A stretch of 58,205 nucleotides of DNA. Origin: Oscillibacter sp. GTDB taxonomy: Bacteria > Bacillota > Clostridia > Oscillospirales > Oscillospiraceae. This document shows positions 17,650 to 24,827 of the stretch, piece by piece. Where the stretch lies: contig JAFYQM010000047.1 in assembly GCA_017547085.1 (NCBI GenBank), forward strand, positions 1-58,205, given 5' to 3'. The notes beneath the pieces were generated by a model. It was not told the origin of the DNA. It made no database searches and worked only from the letters and a program-made list of their open reading frames with translations. The position numbers and the translations under genes are program-made. Position 1 is the first letter of the stretch; each line of letters opens with the position of its first letter.

Positions 17650-18312
17650 TCAAGGATGATTGGTGCTGAGAGAGGTCCATGCCTCGGTCGGAGAGTTGAA
17701 GCCGTTGCTCTGCACCACGCTGGCACGGAAATCGGTGGTGACCGTAGTCATATCATCCAGATGCTCCGGATCAAAAAACTCCGAAATCGTGACCGTGTCA
17801 GCGGTAAAGAACTTTTTATTCGTCAAAGTCGCATTGGGGGCAAGGGACAGGTAATACACATAGGTATAGATATCGGTATCGTCAATCTTGTACTTATCTA
17901 AGTATTTCCAGTCGTCATCCTCCGTTCCGTCCACGGTCCAAGCCGCCGCGTCGTGGGCCAGCGTATAGGTCATGCCATCACCGGAAACGGTGCAGCTTCC
18001 GGTGGGCGTTACTTCCAGAAAGACATAGGTGGCAGACTCGCTGCCATCAAAGGTGACATCGGCGTTCCATGTCAGGGGTACACCGGGGGCAATAAAATGC
18101 TCACTGTCAGCGTCCGCACTGTTTACGTCATATACATTCAAGGTAATGCCGTTAAAGCGGATGACCCGCGCGCTGTCTCCACCGGAGGTATCGGTACTGT
18201 ATCGAGCGATTACGCCGCTGGAGAAATGGAAGGAAAACATGGTCAGGCAGAGCAGGATGCAGGCCGCGCACATGGGGATATTCACTTTTGCCCGTGTGCG
18301 TTTCTTTGCCAT
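17650..18312 (-). CDS. TasA-like SipW-dependent secreted protein
   Basis: A 220-residue protein with an N-terminal signal (IPMCAACILLCLTMFSFHFS) followed at once by the diagnostic SipW-substrate pattern GVIARYSTDTSGGDSARVIR. The mature domain is beta-rich and acidic with a conserved YVFLEV strand (ATYVFLEVTPTGSC). TasA-family proteins polymerise into extracellular fibres or act as surface proteases (camelysin); no protease motif is visible here. It lies 20 bp after a SipW-type peptidase and upstream of the giant protein gene, as a structural partner would. Confidence 0.75.
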   Translation of the reverse strand: MAKKRTRAKVNIPMCAACILLCLTMFSFHFSSGVIARYSTDTSGGDSARVIRFNGITLNVYDVNSADADSEHFIAPGVPLTWNADVTFDGSESATYVFLEVTPTGSCTVSGDGMTYTLAHDAAAWTVDGTEDDDWKYLDKYKIDDTDIYTYVYYLSLAPNATLTNKKFFTADTVTISEFFDPEHLDDMTTVTTDFRASVVQSNGFNSPTEAWTSLSTNHP

Positions 18313-18332
18313 GGTTCTGCGTTCTCCTTTCC

Positions 18333-18920
18333 TTATTCCTCGTCTTTCAGGCGGCGGATCTCGTCGATGATCTTCTGCCGCTCCTCGTCGTCCTTCTCTT
18401 TTTCCTTGCGATGGGGAATTTCCACCAGCGCGATGGCTGCAGCAATGAGGCAGATGGTTCCAACAGGAGATTTGATCAGGGATACCACACTGCCGGCGTA
18501 AGGAATCCAGAACTGGACGGTTCCCTTCACCGCGGAGCGCTCGATGGGGGCGTCAGATACGTTGTTAGCGTCGCCCTGCGTGGTGATGGTGCCGTCAGCG
18601 ATGTCAATGACGCGATGTACCACGAGGCTGCTGCCGTCCTGATAGACTACGATATCGTCCACAGCCACAACATCCGTCTCTTTCACCACGATGAGATCTC
18701 CGGCGGAGAAGGTAGGCTCCATGCTGCCGGTTAGGACGATGGCGGCACCGAAGCCGAAAGGCATGGGCAGCTGATTGCCCACAAGGCTGCGGGCGTTTGC
18801 CAGATATACATTGATGCCAAGGATGGTGCCGCAGACGATGAGCAGCACTCTCCGGAGAAAGGTTTTCCACTTAACACCTGCTGGTTTAGTTGGTTTCTTC
18901 ACGTTTTCTTGCCTCCGCAT
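18333..18920 (-). CDS. SipW-type signal peptidase I (second copy)
   Basis: A 195-residue membrane peptidase of the ER/SipW type. It has an N-terminal membrane anchor (VLLIVCGTILGINVYLANA), the nucleophile in LTGSMEPTFSAGD and a histidine in SLVVHRVID in place of the lysine of ordinary SPase I. A second membrane segment (VVSLIKSPVGTICLIAAAIA) and a charged, coiled C-tail follow. It is expected to process TasA-like preproteins. It overlaps the upstream LPxTG gene by 35 bp and precedes its likely substrate. Confidence 0.88.
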   Translation of the reverse strand: MRRQENVKKPTKPAGVKWKTFLRRVLLIVCGTILGINVYLANARSLVGNQLPMPFGFGAAIVLTGSMEPTFSAGDLIVVKETDVVAVDDIVVYQDGSSLVVHRVIDIADGTITTQGDANNVSDAPIERSAVKGTVQFWIPYAGSVVSLIKSPVGTICLIAAAIALVEIPHRKEKEKDDEERQKIIDEIRRLKDEE

Positions 18921-19980
18921 GGGTGGTTTTCTCGTCTTTGTCCTTCCAGAGGATCAGGATCATCAGCAGGATGAAGGACACCGCTGCCAGCGCGATCCAC
19001 AGGACGGGATGGCTCTCGTCGCCGGTCTTGGGAGGCAGAGGCTCACCGATATCGGGATCTTCCGATTTCGGTTCTTCGGGGAGCGGATCCGGAAGATCGG
19101 GATCATCGGGATCGTCAGGATCGTCAGGATCATCCGGATAATCCGGATCGCCAGGATCATCGGGATCGGAGGGGTAATCAGCCTCTGCCGTGGTAATAAT
19201 CTCGATGGTGAGGGTCAGGTCTTCCTGCGCGGCCAGTTGGCCCAGCGCGGTATCCAGCGCGTCATTCCCATCAAAGGGCCACTGCCAGTCCAGCGTGTAG
19301 GTGACATAGGAATGGGGGCCGATTCTGGCGCTGTCCTCTGCCCCGTCAAACTCCGGTACGGTCTCCCATGTGGTGTCATCACCGGCGATCCATTTGCCGT
19401 CATAGCGGCTGAGGCGGCAGGTCACAGGGATCTCGATATGGCCGGGGGTGGTATACATTCTCACCGTGAGGTTGTAATCCATGGACAACGTGTGGGTGTT
19501 TTTCAGTTTGAAAGTGTAGGAATTCTCCGTGCCGGGGGCGATGATCTTCTCGCCGTTACTGCTGGCCACGGTGATGTTGTGGCTGCCGTTTTCATACTCG
19601 GTCTTGAAAATGTCCACCTTCGTATTAGTGCCCCAGACGGTATTGTCATCGCTGACGCTGAAGAGGGTATCCGAGGACAGCTGCACAGGGGCGCAGTAGG
19701 TCACATTGAGGGCGGAGAGGCGGGCTGCCTCTTCCGGAGCGCAGACAGCGGAAAGGGTCTGTGCGGTGTAGGACGGGGTCTTCCCTGCTTTTGCTTCTGC
19801 AGCGGCGCGCAGCTCCTCCAGCGTGACATGCTCCGGCACCAGAGGGATCATGGACTCCACATCTTCCACGATGGTGTAATATTGGATACGGCTGGTCAGC
19901 GCAATGGCACTGGCTGTGACGCTGATCAAAAGCGACAGGGCGAGCAGCCACACGAGGCCGGCCTTGGCATTTCTTTTCAC
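18886..19980 (-). CDS. LPxTG-type cell-wall anchored protein with Asp-Pro stalk
   Basis: A 364-residue exported protein. An N-terminal membrane/signal segment (GLVWLLALSLLISVTASAIA) is followed by an ectodomain with a SipW/TasA-like beta pattern (APGTENSYTFKLKNTHTLSM). An Asp-Pro-rich stalk (about residues 268-300) leads to the sorting signal LPPKTGDES, a membrane segment (WIALAAVSFILLMILILW) and a charged tail. Covalent attachment by sortase is expected and would anchor the fibre to peptidoglycan. It starts with GTG (19978-19980) behind AAAAGGAG. Confidence 0.78.
   Translation of the reverse strand: MKRNAKAGLVWLLALSLLISVTASAIALTSRIQYYTIVEDVESMIPLVPEHVTLEELRAAAEAKAGKTPSYTAQTLSAVCAPEEAARLSALNVTYCAPVQLSSDTLFSVSDDNTVWGTNTKVDIFKTEYENGSHNITVASSNGEKIIAPGTENSYTFKLKNTHTLSMDYNLTVRMYTTPGHIEIPVTCRLSRYDGKWIAGDDTTWETVPEFDGAEDSARIGPHSYVTYTLDWQWPFDGNDALDTALGQLAAQEDLTLTIEIITTAEADYPSDPDDPGDPDYPDDPDDPDDPDDPDLPDPLPEEPKSEDPDIGEPLPPKTGDESHPVLWIALAAVSFILLMILILWKDKDEKTTHAEARKREETN
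19094..19172. repeat. 9-bp tandem repeats encoding the Asp-Pro stalk
   Basis: Imperfect 9-base units such as GATCGTCAG and GATCATCCG are repeated in tandem. They encode DPDDPDD-type residues between the ectodomain and the sorting signal. Such tracts can change length by slippage without breaking the frame. Confidence 0.75.
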
Positions 19981-20064
19981 GGGGCTGCACTCCTTTTCCG
20001 AGAGGATTCATGGTTCTGAACGGTTCCAAAGACGGAAGGGGCTTCTGCCCTTGGAATGGCTCAG

Positions 20065-20106
20065 AAAAAATCCGCCCGGCCGGGCCTGCCACGTTGGCCC
20101 AGCCGG
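20065..20106 (-). terminator. Terminator after the TasA-like major subunit gene
   Basis: On the minus strand an 11-bp stem (20096-20106 with 20076-20086, one G-U pair) is followed by GCGGATTTTTT. It may be leaky, because downstream genes of the same locus have no clear separate promoter. Confidence 0.75.
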
Positions 20107-20149
20107 AACAGGATTAAAAGTTAAAGTTCAGATAAGTAATCCGTGAGGA

Positions 20150-20791
20150 TTAGTCGATCTGAGTGGCGGTGATCTTAATGCACAGCTTGACATTGGCCAG
20201 CTCGTCAGCATTACCCATAGTGGTATCGGTCACGTCGGATGCATTACCAGTAGTGAAGATCCAGCGCCAGTACACGGTGTGGGTGTTGTCGGCAGTACCG
20301 AAAGCAGCAGGCAGTTCGCCGGCCTCGTAGTCCTCGTCACCGTCCAGAGCTTGAATCTGGCCAATAAAGGTATCCCAATCGGTATAGTCATTGCCGTCCA
20401 GTTTCCACTGAATATTAGCATTACCCTTAATGCTATCAGCAATCTCACTACCAGTGGTATCAACCTTGAAGGTGTAATCCACTTCAGGTGCATTGATGCC
20501 GTTAGCTTCGTCATAAGCGAAAGCAAACTGAGCAGAACCCTGAGTGCCGGGAGCGATAACATCGACTGCAGACTCAACGGTGTAGTCAGCTGCGCCCGCA
20601 TCATAGACCTTGTCAAACAGGCCGGTGATATCCATAGCAACAGGCTCAAAACCCCACTTGGCAACACGAGCAGCATCCTGAGACTCAACGCTAGTCACAT
20701 ACTTAGCGAAGGTGCCGGAGATGGTGCAGGTGGTCATGAGAACAGCAACCAGCAGAGCGGAAGCAGCTCTCATCATGCGATTTTTTCTCAT
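20150..20791 (-). CDS. TasA-like major surface subunit, SipW-dependent
   Basis: A 213-residue protein with a textbook SipW-dependent signal peptide (RAASALLVAVLMTTCTISGT) and the junction FAKYVTSVESQDAARVAKWG. The mature domain is acidic, beta-rich and without cysteine, as in TasA fibre subunits (EVDYTFKVDTTGSEIADSIK). The start at 20789-20791 follows AAAGGAGAAC. It has its own extended -10 promoter, a leader with several hairpins and a terminator, the pattern of an abundantly expressed structural subunit. SipW-1 lies directly upstream. Confidence 0.85.
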   Translation of the reverse strand: MRKNRMMRAASALLVAVLMTTCTISGTFAKYVTSVESQDAARVAKWGFEPVAMDITGLFDKVYDAGAADYTVESAVDVIAPGTQGSAQFAFAYDEANGINAPEVDYTFKVDTTGSEIADSIKGNANIQWKLDGNDYTDWDTFIGQIQALDGDEDYEAGELPAAFGTADNTHTVYWRWIFTTGNASDVTDTTMGNADELANVKLCIKITATQID

Positions 20792-20807
20792 AGTGTGTTC
20801 TCCTTTC

Positions 20808-20888
20808 TTTTGGGCCTTACGGCCCAAATACTTCTTCCCTTTCCGGGAAAGATAAATTTTACCGGGCATCCCTGCAATGGGATGTCCC
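20808..20888 (-). promoter_or_regulatory. Hairpin-rich leader of the TasA-like gene
   Basis: Three consecutive inverted repeats: TTGGGCC/GGCCCAA (20810-20827), TTCCC/GGGAA (20835-20849) and GGGCATCCC/GGGATGTCCC (20864-20888). None has a U-run, so mRNA stabilisation or processing is likelier than termination. Confidence 0.55.
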
Positions 20889-20910
20889 TTTCCGCAGAGA
20901 ATGCCGCGGC

Positions 20911-20919
20911 ATTATATCA
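20911..20919 (-). promoter_or_regulatory. Extended -10 promoter of the TasA-like gene
   Basis: Minus-strand TGATATAAT is a full extended -10. The -35 (TCGGAA at a 17-bp spacing) is weak. The start point would fall at about 20904, giving a 110-nt leader. Confidence 0.6.
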
Positions 20920-20975
20920 TCCCCGGACGTGGCTTCCGAAGGAAGAATATACATATAAAGTATATAGGGGAGCGT

Positions 20976-21662
20976 TTACTCCTGTTTGTCCGCGTTGGCA
21001 GCAGCAACTTCCTTCTGTGCCTTTTCCGCACGCAGAGCCTCCAGCTCGGCCAGCAGAGCGTCCGTATCGTCCTGCTTGTTCTTTTCATAGATGCGGCGGC
21101 GGATGATGTCATAGCCGACCAGCAGAATGATGGGCAGCACCACACAGACGATCAGACCCGTGGTGGTCTGCATGAACAGCGCGATATTGCCCGCGCCGCC
21201 GATACGATTCTGGTATGTACCCACAATGTCCTGCGCACCCACCAGCACCTTATCATCGGTGTTGTTGTTGTCGCCTCGGGTACGGAACATCAATGCCCCG
21301 CCCTCGTCCACGATCTCCACCACGCGGTGGGTCACGATGGAAGTGCCGTTGCCGGCGGGGTCAAAGAAGGAAATCACATCGCCCACCGCAACCTCTTCCG
21401 GCTCCACGGTGTGGCAGATGATCAGGTCGCCGCTTTCAATCTCCGGATACATAGAATCCGTCAGAACAATGAGGGGGAAATATCCGCCCACATCCGGCAC
21501 GGCCTCTTTATTGGTATAGCTCTTGACGATCAATGTGACATTGATGATCAGAATCGGGATCAGAATCACGCAGAGGATCGTGCCGATCACCGTCAGCACC
21601 TTATGCATAGGAGACGCTTTTTCCTCTGAAGGCCGGGCTGCAGTTGCTTTTTCTTTTCTCAT
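20976..21662 (-). CDS. SipW-type signal peptidase I (first copy)
   Basis: A 228-residue membrane peptidase. N-terminal anchor VLTVIGTILCVILIPILIIN, nucleophile in VLTDSMYPEIESGDL, catalytic histidine in SIVTHRVVEIV, a further conserved RGDNN box (FRTRGDNNNTDD), and a second membrane segment (TTTGLIVCVVLPIILLVGYD). The C-tail is a charged helix. It is distinct in sequence from the second copy at 18333, suggesting different substrates. The start follows CGAGGTACTGG, 46 bp after a small ORF that probably shares its promoter. Confidence 0.88.
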   Translation of the reverse strand: MRKEKATAARPSEEKASPMHKVLTVIGTILCVILIPILIINVTLIVKSYTNKEAVPDVGGYFPLIVLTDSMYPEIESGDLIICHTVEPEEVAVGDVISFFDPAGNGTSIVTHRVVEIVDEGGALMFRTRGDNNNTDDKVLVGAQDIVGTYQNRIGGAGNIALFMQTTTGLIVCVVLPIILLVGYDIIRRRIYEKNKQDDTDALLAELEALRAEKAQKEVAAANADKQE

Positions 21663-21708
21663 GTCCAGTACCTCGTTGTTAATAGTTTTCTGTTTATGCT
21701 TATTTCAG

Positions 21709-21846
21709 TTATTTTTTGCGTGCTTCATTAAACTGCCGCTGCCCTTTTGCCTCCAGACCTTCCTCCCTGCATTTTGGGGAACTGGTGGAGCTTTCGAACG
21801 GCTGATGTTCCTCATGGCGATCCGTCTTCAGGCTCATTTCTTCCAT
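21709..21846 (-). CDS. Small charged ORF (45 codons) heading the surface operon
   Basis: The frame opens with ATG at 21844-21846 (a second ATG is at 21835-21837) and ends with TAA at 21709. It encodes a hydrophilic peptide with one cysteine (SSPKCREEGLEAKGQRQF). It begins about 33 nt after the predicted start of the MerR-type promoter and has a GAGGGG ribosome site. No family is recognised. It may be a leader peptide or a real small protein; support is position and ribosome site only. Confidence 0.4.
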   Translation of the reverse strand: MEEMSLKTDRHEEHQPFESSTSSPKCREEGLEAKGQRQFNEARKK

Positions 21847-21885
21847 CCCCTCTTGTCAGGAACCGGTTCATCTGATACGATAGGC

Positions 21886-21916
21886 ATTATAAGTCGTACC
21901 CCAAGGGTCAAGTCAA
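21886..21916 (-). promoter_or_regulatory. MerR-type promoter with 19-bp spacer
   Basis: Minus-strand TTGACT (21911-21916) and TATAAT (21886-21891) are separated by 19 bp, the stretched spacing that MerR-family activators correct by twisting DNA. The spacer carries the dyad ACCC-TTG-GGGT. The promoter points into the SipW/TasA genes and lies 41 bp from the divergent merR start. Confidence 0.8.
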
Positions 21917-21957
21917 GCCTTTCGCGTAAAACAACGAACACTGTCTGGAGAGCTGAT

Positions 21958-22740
21958 ATGAAGAAACACGATGAGTCATTATTCCAAATCGGAGAAGTAA
22001 CAAAGATCATGGGCATTACCCGAAAAACACTTCTCGTCTATGAGGATATAGGGCTTTTGACGCCTGCCTTCAAGGATCAAGAAAGCGGATACCGCTATTA
22101 CTCAGCCGATAACATGACGCAGATCCGCGCGATCCGCTCCATGCAGGCGCTGGGTCTGTCGCTGAAAGAAGTGGCGGCATACTATTACGACACAGAAAAC
22201 CTTGATCCCTATCTGGAACGTCTGATGGAACTGCGGGCAGCATTAGATCGAAATATCCAGATGCTTCAGGTTCGCTCGGCCAAGCGGGGTGATCTGACGG
22301 TTCACAAAACCAGTCTCCCCCGTCAGGTATGCTTCTGCCGACAGTATCAATGCGAGAATGTTTCCGAGGCCTCAAACAACCTGCGGGACACCTATATCGC
22401 CGCTGCGCGCACCGGGAAGATGTCCATGATCTCACGGATGTTCACCATGCGGATGTCGCAGGAAACGGATAAATTGGATCTCATGTGCTGCATCCCCATG
22501 GAGGACGATTTTGACGGCCCCGAACGTATGGAATTTCCAGAAACGCAGGCTCTTAGCATCTATTACCGCGGCCCGTATGAAGAAACTGCAACAGCCATTC
22601 GAGCGCTGATGGAATACATAAAGGAACATGGTATTGAGATCACGGGGTCGTTCCGTTCCACTTTTATGGAGGGCCCGCCTAACCGCGGAGAAAACAGTGA
22701 GGATTACATCACGCAGATCGCGGTGCCGATCAAGGGATAA
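21958..22740 (+). CDS. MerR-family regulator with GyrI-like effector domain
   Basis: A 260-residue regulator. The winged helix-turn-helix (SLFQIGEVTKIMGITRKTLL, YEDIGLLTPA, GYRYYS) occupies residues 8-75. A dimerisation helix (ENLDPYLERLMELRAALDRN) comes next, then a GyrI-like small-molecule domain ending with LSIYYRGPYEET and a YITQIAVPI strand. The ATG at 21958 follows CTGGAGAG; the longer open frame upstream crosses the divergent promoter and is rejected. It very likely controls the 19-bp-spacer promoter facing the surface operon. The inducer is unknown. Confidence 0.88.
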   Translation: MKKHDESLFQIGEVTKIMGITRKTLLVYEDIGLLTPAFKDQESGYRYYSADNMTQIRAIRSMQALGLSLKEVAAYYYDTENLDPYLERLMELRAALDRNIQMLQVRSAKRGDLTVHKTSLPRQVCFCRQYQCENVSEASNNLRDTYIAAARTGKMSMISRMFTMRMSQETDKLDLMCCIPMEDDFDGPERMEFPETQALSIYYRGPYEETATAIRALMEYIKEHGIEITGSFRSTFMEGPPNRGENSEDYITQIAVPIKG

Positions 22741-22754
22741 ACCCAAACACGCAC

Positions 22755-22784
22755 GGAGCAGTCTGAACGGGCTGCTCCCTTTTT
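22755..22784 (+). terminator. Terminator of the merR gene
   Basis: GGAGCAG (22755-22761) pairs with CTGCTCC (22772-22778) and is followed by CTTTTT. Confidence 0.85.
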
Positions 22785-22805
22785 CATGTGCCGGTTCAAG
22801 GAAAC

Positions 22806-22844
22806 TGTGCTTTCCAATGGAAAGCACACCAGGGGTACCCCTGG
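22806..22844. repeat. Two adjacent perfect hairpins
   Basis: TGTGCTTTCC-AAT-GGAAAGCACA (22806-22828) is immediately followed by the 16-bp palindrome CCAGGGGTACCCCTGG (22829-22844). They stand in the gene-poor stretch 22.75-23.08 kb. The rest of that stretch is AT-rich and shows no convincing gene. Confidence 0.7.
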
Positions 22845-23079
22845 GCATCTTTTCAGCAGGAACACCGGTTGGCAACCGCACTATTTCTGTATTGACATAA
22901 CATTGTGCGCGAGGACAAACGTAAACCCAGTTATTCTTTTGTATTATACTACTTCAAACTATATTTAGCAATAGTAGTTCGCCGGTCATTCCTTAATTTT
23001 CTACATCTTTATACAATTTTCAAATGTATCTGCGTCATAAAAATACAGCCTTCTCTCCCCTGTTTTCCTGTCTGGGTAC

Positions 23080-23108
23080 AAAAAAACGCCGCTGCAATGG
23101 GCAGCGGC
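23080..23108 (-). terminator. Terminator of the sortase gene
   Basis: GCCGCTGC (23088-23095) pairs with GCAGCGGC (23101-23108). On the minus strand a GTTTTTTT run follows. Confidence 0.9.
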
Positions 23109-23127
23109 ACTTTTCATTCCTTTTTCG

Positions 23128-23904
23128 TCACGAAGCCGGTCTTTCCACTGCCTGCACCACCCACCGGGTATCGTACCCGTCTCCGGTGCAGGTGGACAAC
23201 GTCACGATGCGGTCTGTCACTTCCGGAACGATCCCCGTATCAATGTCGGAGTGCTCCACGGCAAAATCGATCACCGCCTGACGGCTTGCTTCATCCGTAA
23301 CCCCCGTTTCATAAGTACAGGCTCTGACCGGCGTTTCATAGGCCGCGAAGATCTCATACCGGCGGAGCATCTCTCCGTCCTTGATATACACAAGGGGGTG
23401 TTCTTCCCAATAGGTCAGCTTGTTGTAATACTTCAGAGAGGCAAACATGGATCCGTTACGCATCCGGTGTCCGTAGATGATGGTGTTGAAATCCGTAAAA
23501 TCAGGCGCGCACCGGCAGTCCATAAAAATGCTGCCCACAGAGGTCACCTGACCGTTCCATGCGTGATCCAGATAATAGGAATTATCCTCTCCCTGCACCA
23601 GCGGATAGGACAGCATCGTGTCCGGAATATGAATCCAGCCCACAACAGCGCTGCTGATCTCCTGCAGCGCTGCAACCGAAATTTCCTGCAGAATCACTTC
23701 TGTCTCATCGGGATTTTCCTGCGGCTGCGGTTCCTCCGGTGCGGGCTTCGCCTCAGACGGGGACTGTTTTGCCGCCTGCTCTGCCTGCGCATAGATCTCC
23801 TCGCCTGCACGGTAATCCTTCCACTGGAACAGCAGCATTGTAAGGCTCCCCAGAAACACCAGCGACAGAATCACGACCAGTACTTTGCGGATTTTCTTCT
23901 TCAT
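23128..23904 (-). CDS. Class B sortase
   Basis: A 258-residue membrane transpeptidase. N-terminal anchor VLVVILSLVFLGSLTMLLF, a Pro/Glu-rich linker to about residue 70, then the SrtB fold with catalytic His in IIYGHRMRNGSMFASLKYY, Cys in IVTLSTCTGDGYD and Arg in TRWVV. The insertion pattern and the YGHRMRNGSMF block assign it to class B. Class B enzymes anchor NPxTN-type proteins, and some build pili. The LPPKTG protein encoded 3 kb away is a candidate substrate, by proximity only. It has its own promoter and terminator. Confidence 0.9.
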   Translation of the reverse strand: MKKKIRKVLVVILSLVFLGSLTMLLFQWKDYRAGEEIYAQAEQAAKQSPSEAKPAPEEPQPQENPDETEVILQEISVAALQEISSAVVGWIHIPDTMLSYPLVQGEDNSYYLDHAWNGQVTSVGSIFMDCRCAPDFTDFNTIIYGHRMRNGSMFASLKYYNKLTYWEEHPLVYIKDGEMLRRYEIFAAYETPVRACTYETGVTDEASRQAVIDFAVEHSDIDTGIVPEVTDRIVTLSTCTGDGYDTRWVVQAVERPAS

Positions 23905-24025
23905 GGTTCATCTCCCGTTGTAAAATTAGCTGCACGGTTCATCAATACAGCGAAACCCGGGCAGTAATCATTTCTGTAAAGCAAAAACACTTTATGACAA
24001 TCGCGGAGTAAATAGTGTTTAAACT

Positions 24026-24034
24026 ATTATAGCA
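24026..24034 (-). promoter_or_regulatory. Extended -10 promoter of the sortase gene
   Basis: Minus-strand TGCTATAAT forms an extended -10; no good -35 is present. The start point lies about 115 bp upstream of the sortase ATG. Confidence 0.6.
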
Positions 24035-24047
24035 GACCTGCGAAAAG

Positions 24048-24081
24048 AAAACCACCGCATTTTTAAAATGCGGTGGTTTTT
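24048..24081 (-). terminator. Terminator of the yebC operon
   Basis: ACCACCGCAT and ATGCGGTGGT form a strong stem with T-runs on both strands, directly after yebC and upstream of the sortase promoter. Confidence 0.9.
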
Positions 24082-24090
24082 GAATCATAA

Positions 24091-24825
24091 TTACTCTTCC
24101 CAGTTGTGCCAGACGTTCTGGACGTCGTCGTTGTCTTCCAGCATGTCGATCATCTTGGTCAGGTTCTTGATGTCGCCCTCGTCGGTGAGCTTGATGTAGT
24201 TCTGAGGTACCATCTCGATCTCGGCGCTGGCGAAGGTATAGCCCTTCTCCTCCAGACCCTTGACCACGTCGTTAAATGCGTCGGGATCGGTGTAGATGGT
24301 GAAGCCGCCCTCTTCGGATTCGAAGTCGTCGGCGCCGCAGTCCATGGCGTCCATCATCACGGTATCCTCGTCCAGTTCGCCGTCCTCGTCAGCAATGGCG
24401 ATGACGCCCTTCTTGTCGAAGGACCAGCTGACGCAGCCGGGAGCGCCCATGGTGCCGTTGCACTTGGCAAAGGCGTGACGGACTTCGGGAGCGGTGCGCT
24501 GGCGGTTGTCGGTCAGGGCCTCCACGATGACGGCCACGCCGGAGGGACCATAGCCTTCGTAGGTGACAGCCTCAAAGTTTTCGGTGCTGCCGTTGCCCAG
24601 AGCCTTGTCGATGGTGCGCTTGATGTTGTCGTTGGGCATATTGGCAGCCTTGGCCTTGGCAATGACGGTAGCCAGACGGGAGTTGTTGGCGGGGTCACCG
24701 GAGCCGCCGCCTTCCTTGACAGCCACAATGATTTCCTTTGCGATCTTGGTGAATGCGGCAGAGCGCTTGGCGTCGGCAGCGCCCTTAGTCTTCTGAATAT
24801 TATGCCATTTGGAATGTCCGGACAT
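24091..24825 (-). CDS. YebC/PmpR family protein
   Basis: A 244-residue YebC family member opening with the signature MSGHSKWHNIQKTKGAADAK and containing GYGPSGVAVIVEALTDNRQR. Family members have been described as transcription factors and as factors that relieve ribosome stalling at proline-rich sequences. Full length, no anomaly. It is the last gene of a DUF1858-trmK-nif3-yebC run, 3 bp after nif3, so translation is probably coupled. Confidence 0.95.
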   Translation of the reverse strand: MSGHSKWHNIQKTKGAADAKRSAAFTKIAKEIIVAVKEGGGSGDPANNSRLATVIAKAKAANMPNDNIKRTIDKALGNGSTENFEAVTYEGYGPSGVAVIVEALTDNRQRTAPEVRHAFAKCNGTMGAPGCVSWSFDKKGVIAIADEDGELDEDTVMMDAMDCGADDFESEEGGFTIYTDPDAFNDVVKGLEEKGYTFASAEIEMVPQNYIKLTDEGDIKNLTKMIDMLEDNDDVQNVWHNWEE

Positions 24826-24827
24826 GG

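Noticed and set aside
19094..19172. Possible CRISPR-like or VNTR array
   Set aside because: Units are 9 bases without spacers and code in frame for an Asp-Pro stalk, so it is a protein repeat, not a CRISPR array.
21523..21957. Upstream extension of the MerR regulator
   Set aside because: It would cross the divergent promoter and the start of sipW-1; the HTH begins at the start expected for MerR proteins when ATG 21958 is used.
22905..23300. 131-codon plus-strand frame downstream of merR
   Set aside because: It starts in AT-rich non-coding sequence without a ribosome site and continues antisense to the sortase gene and through its terminator.
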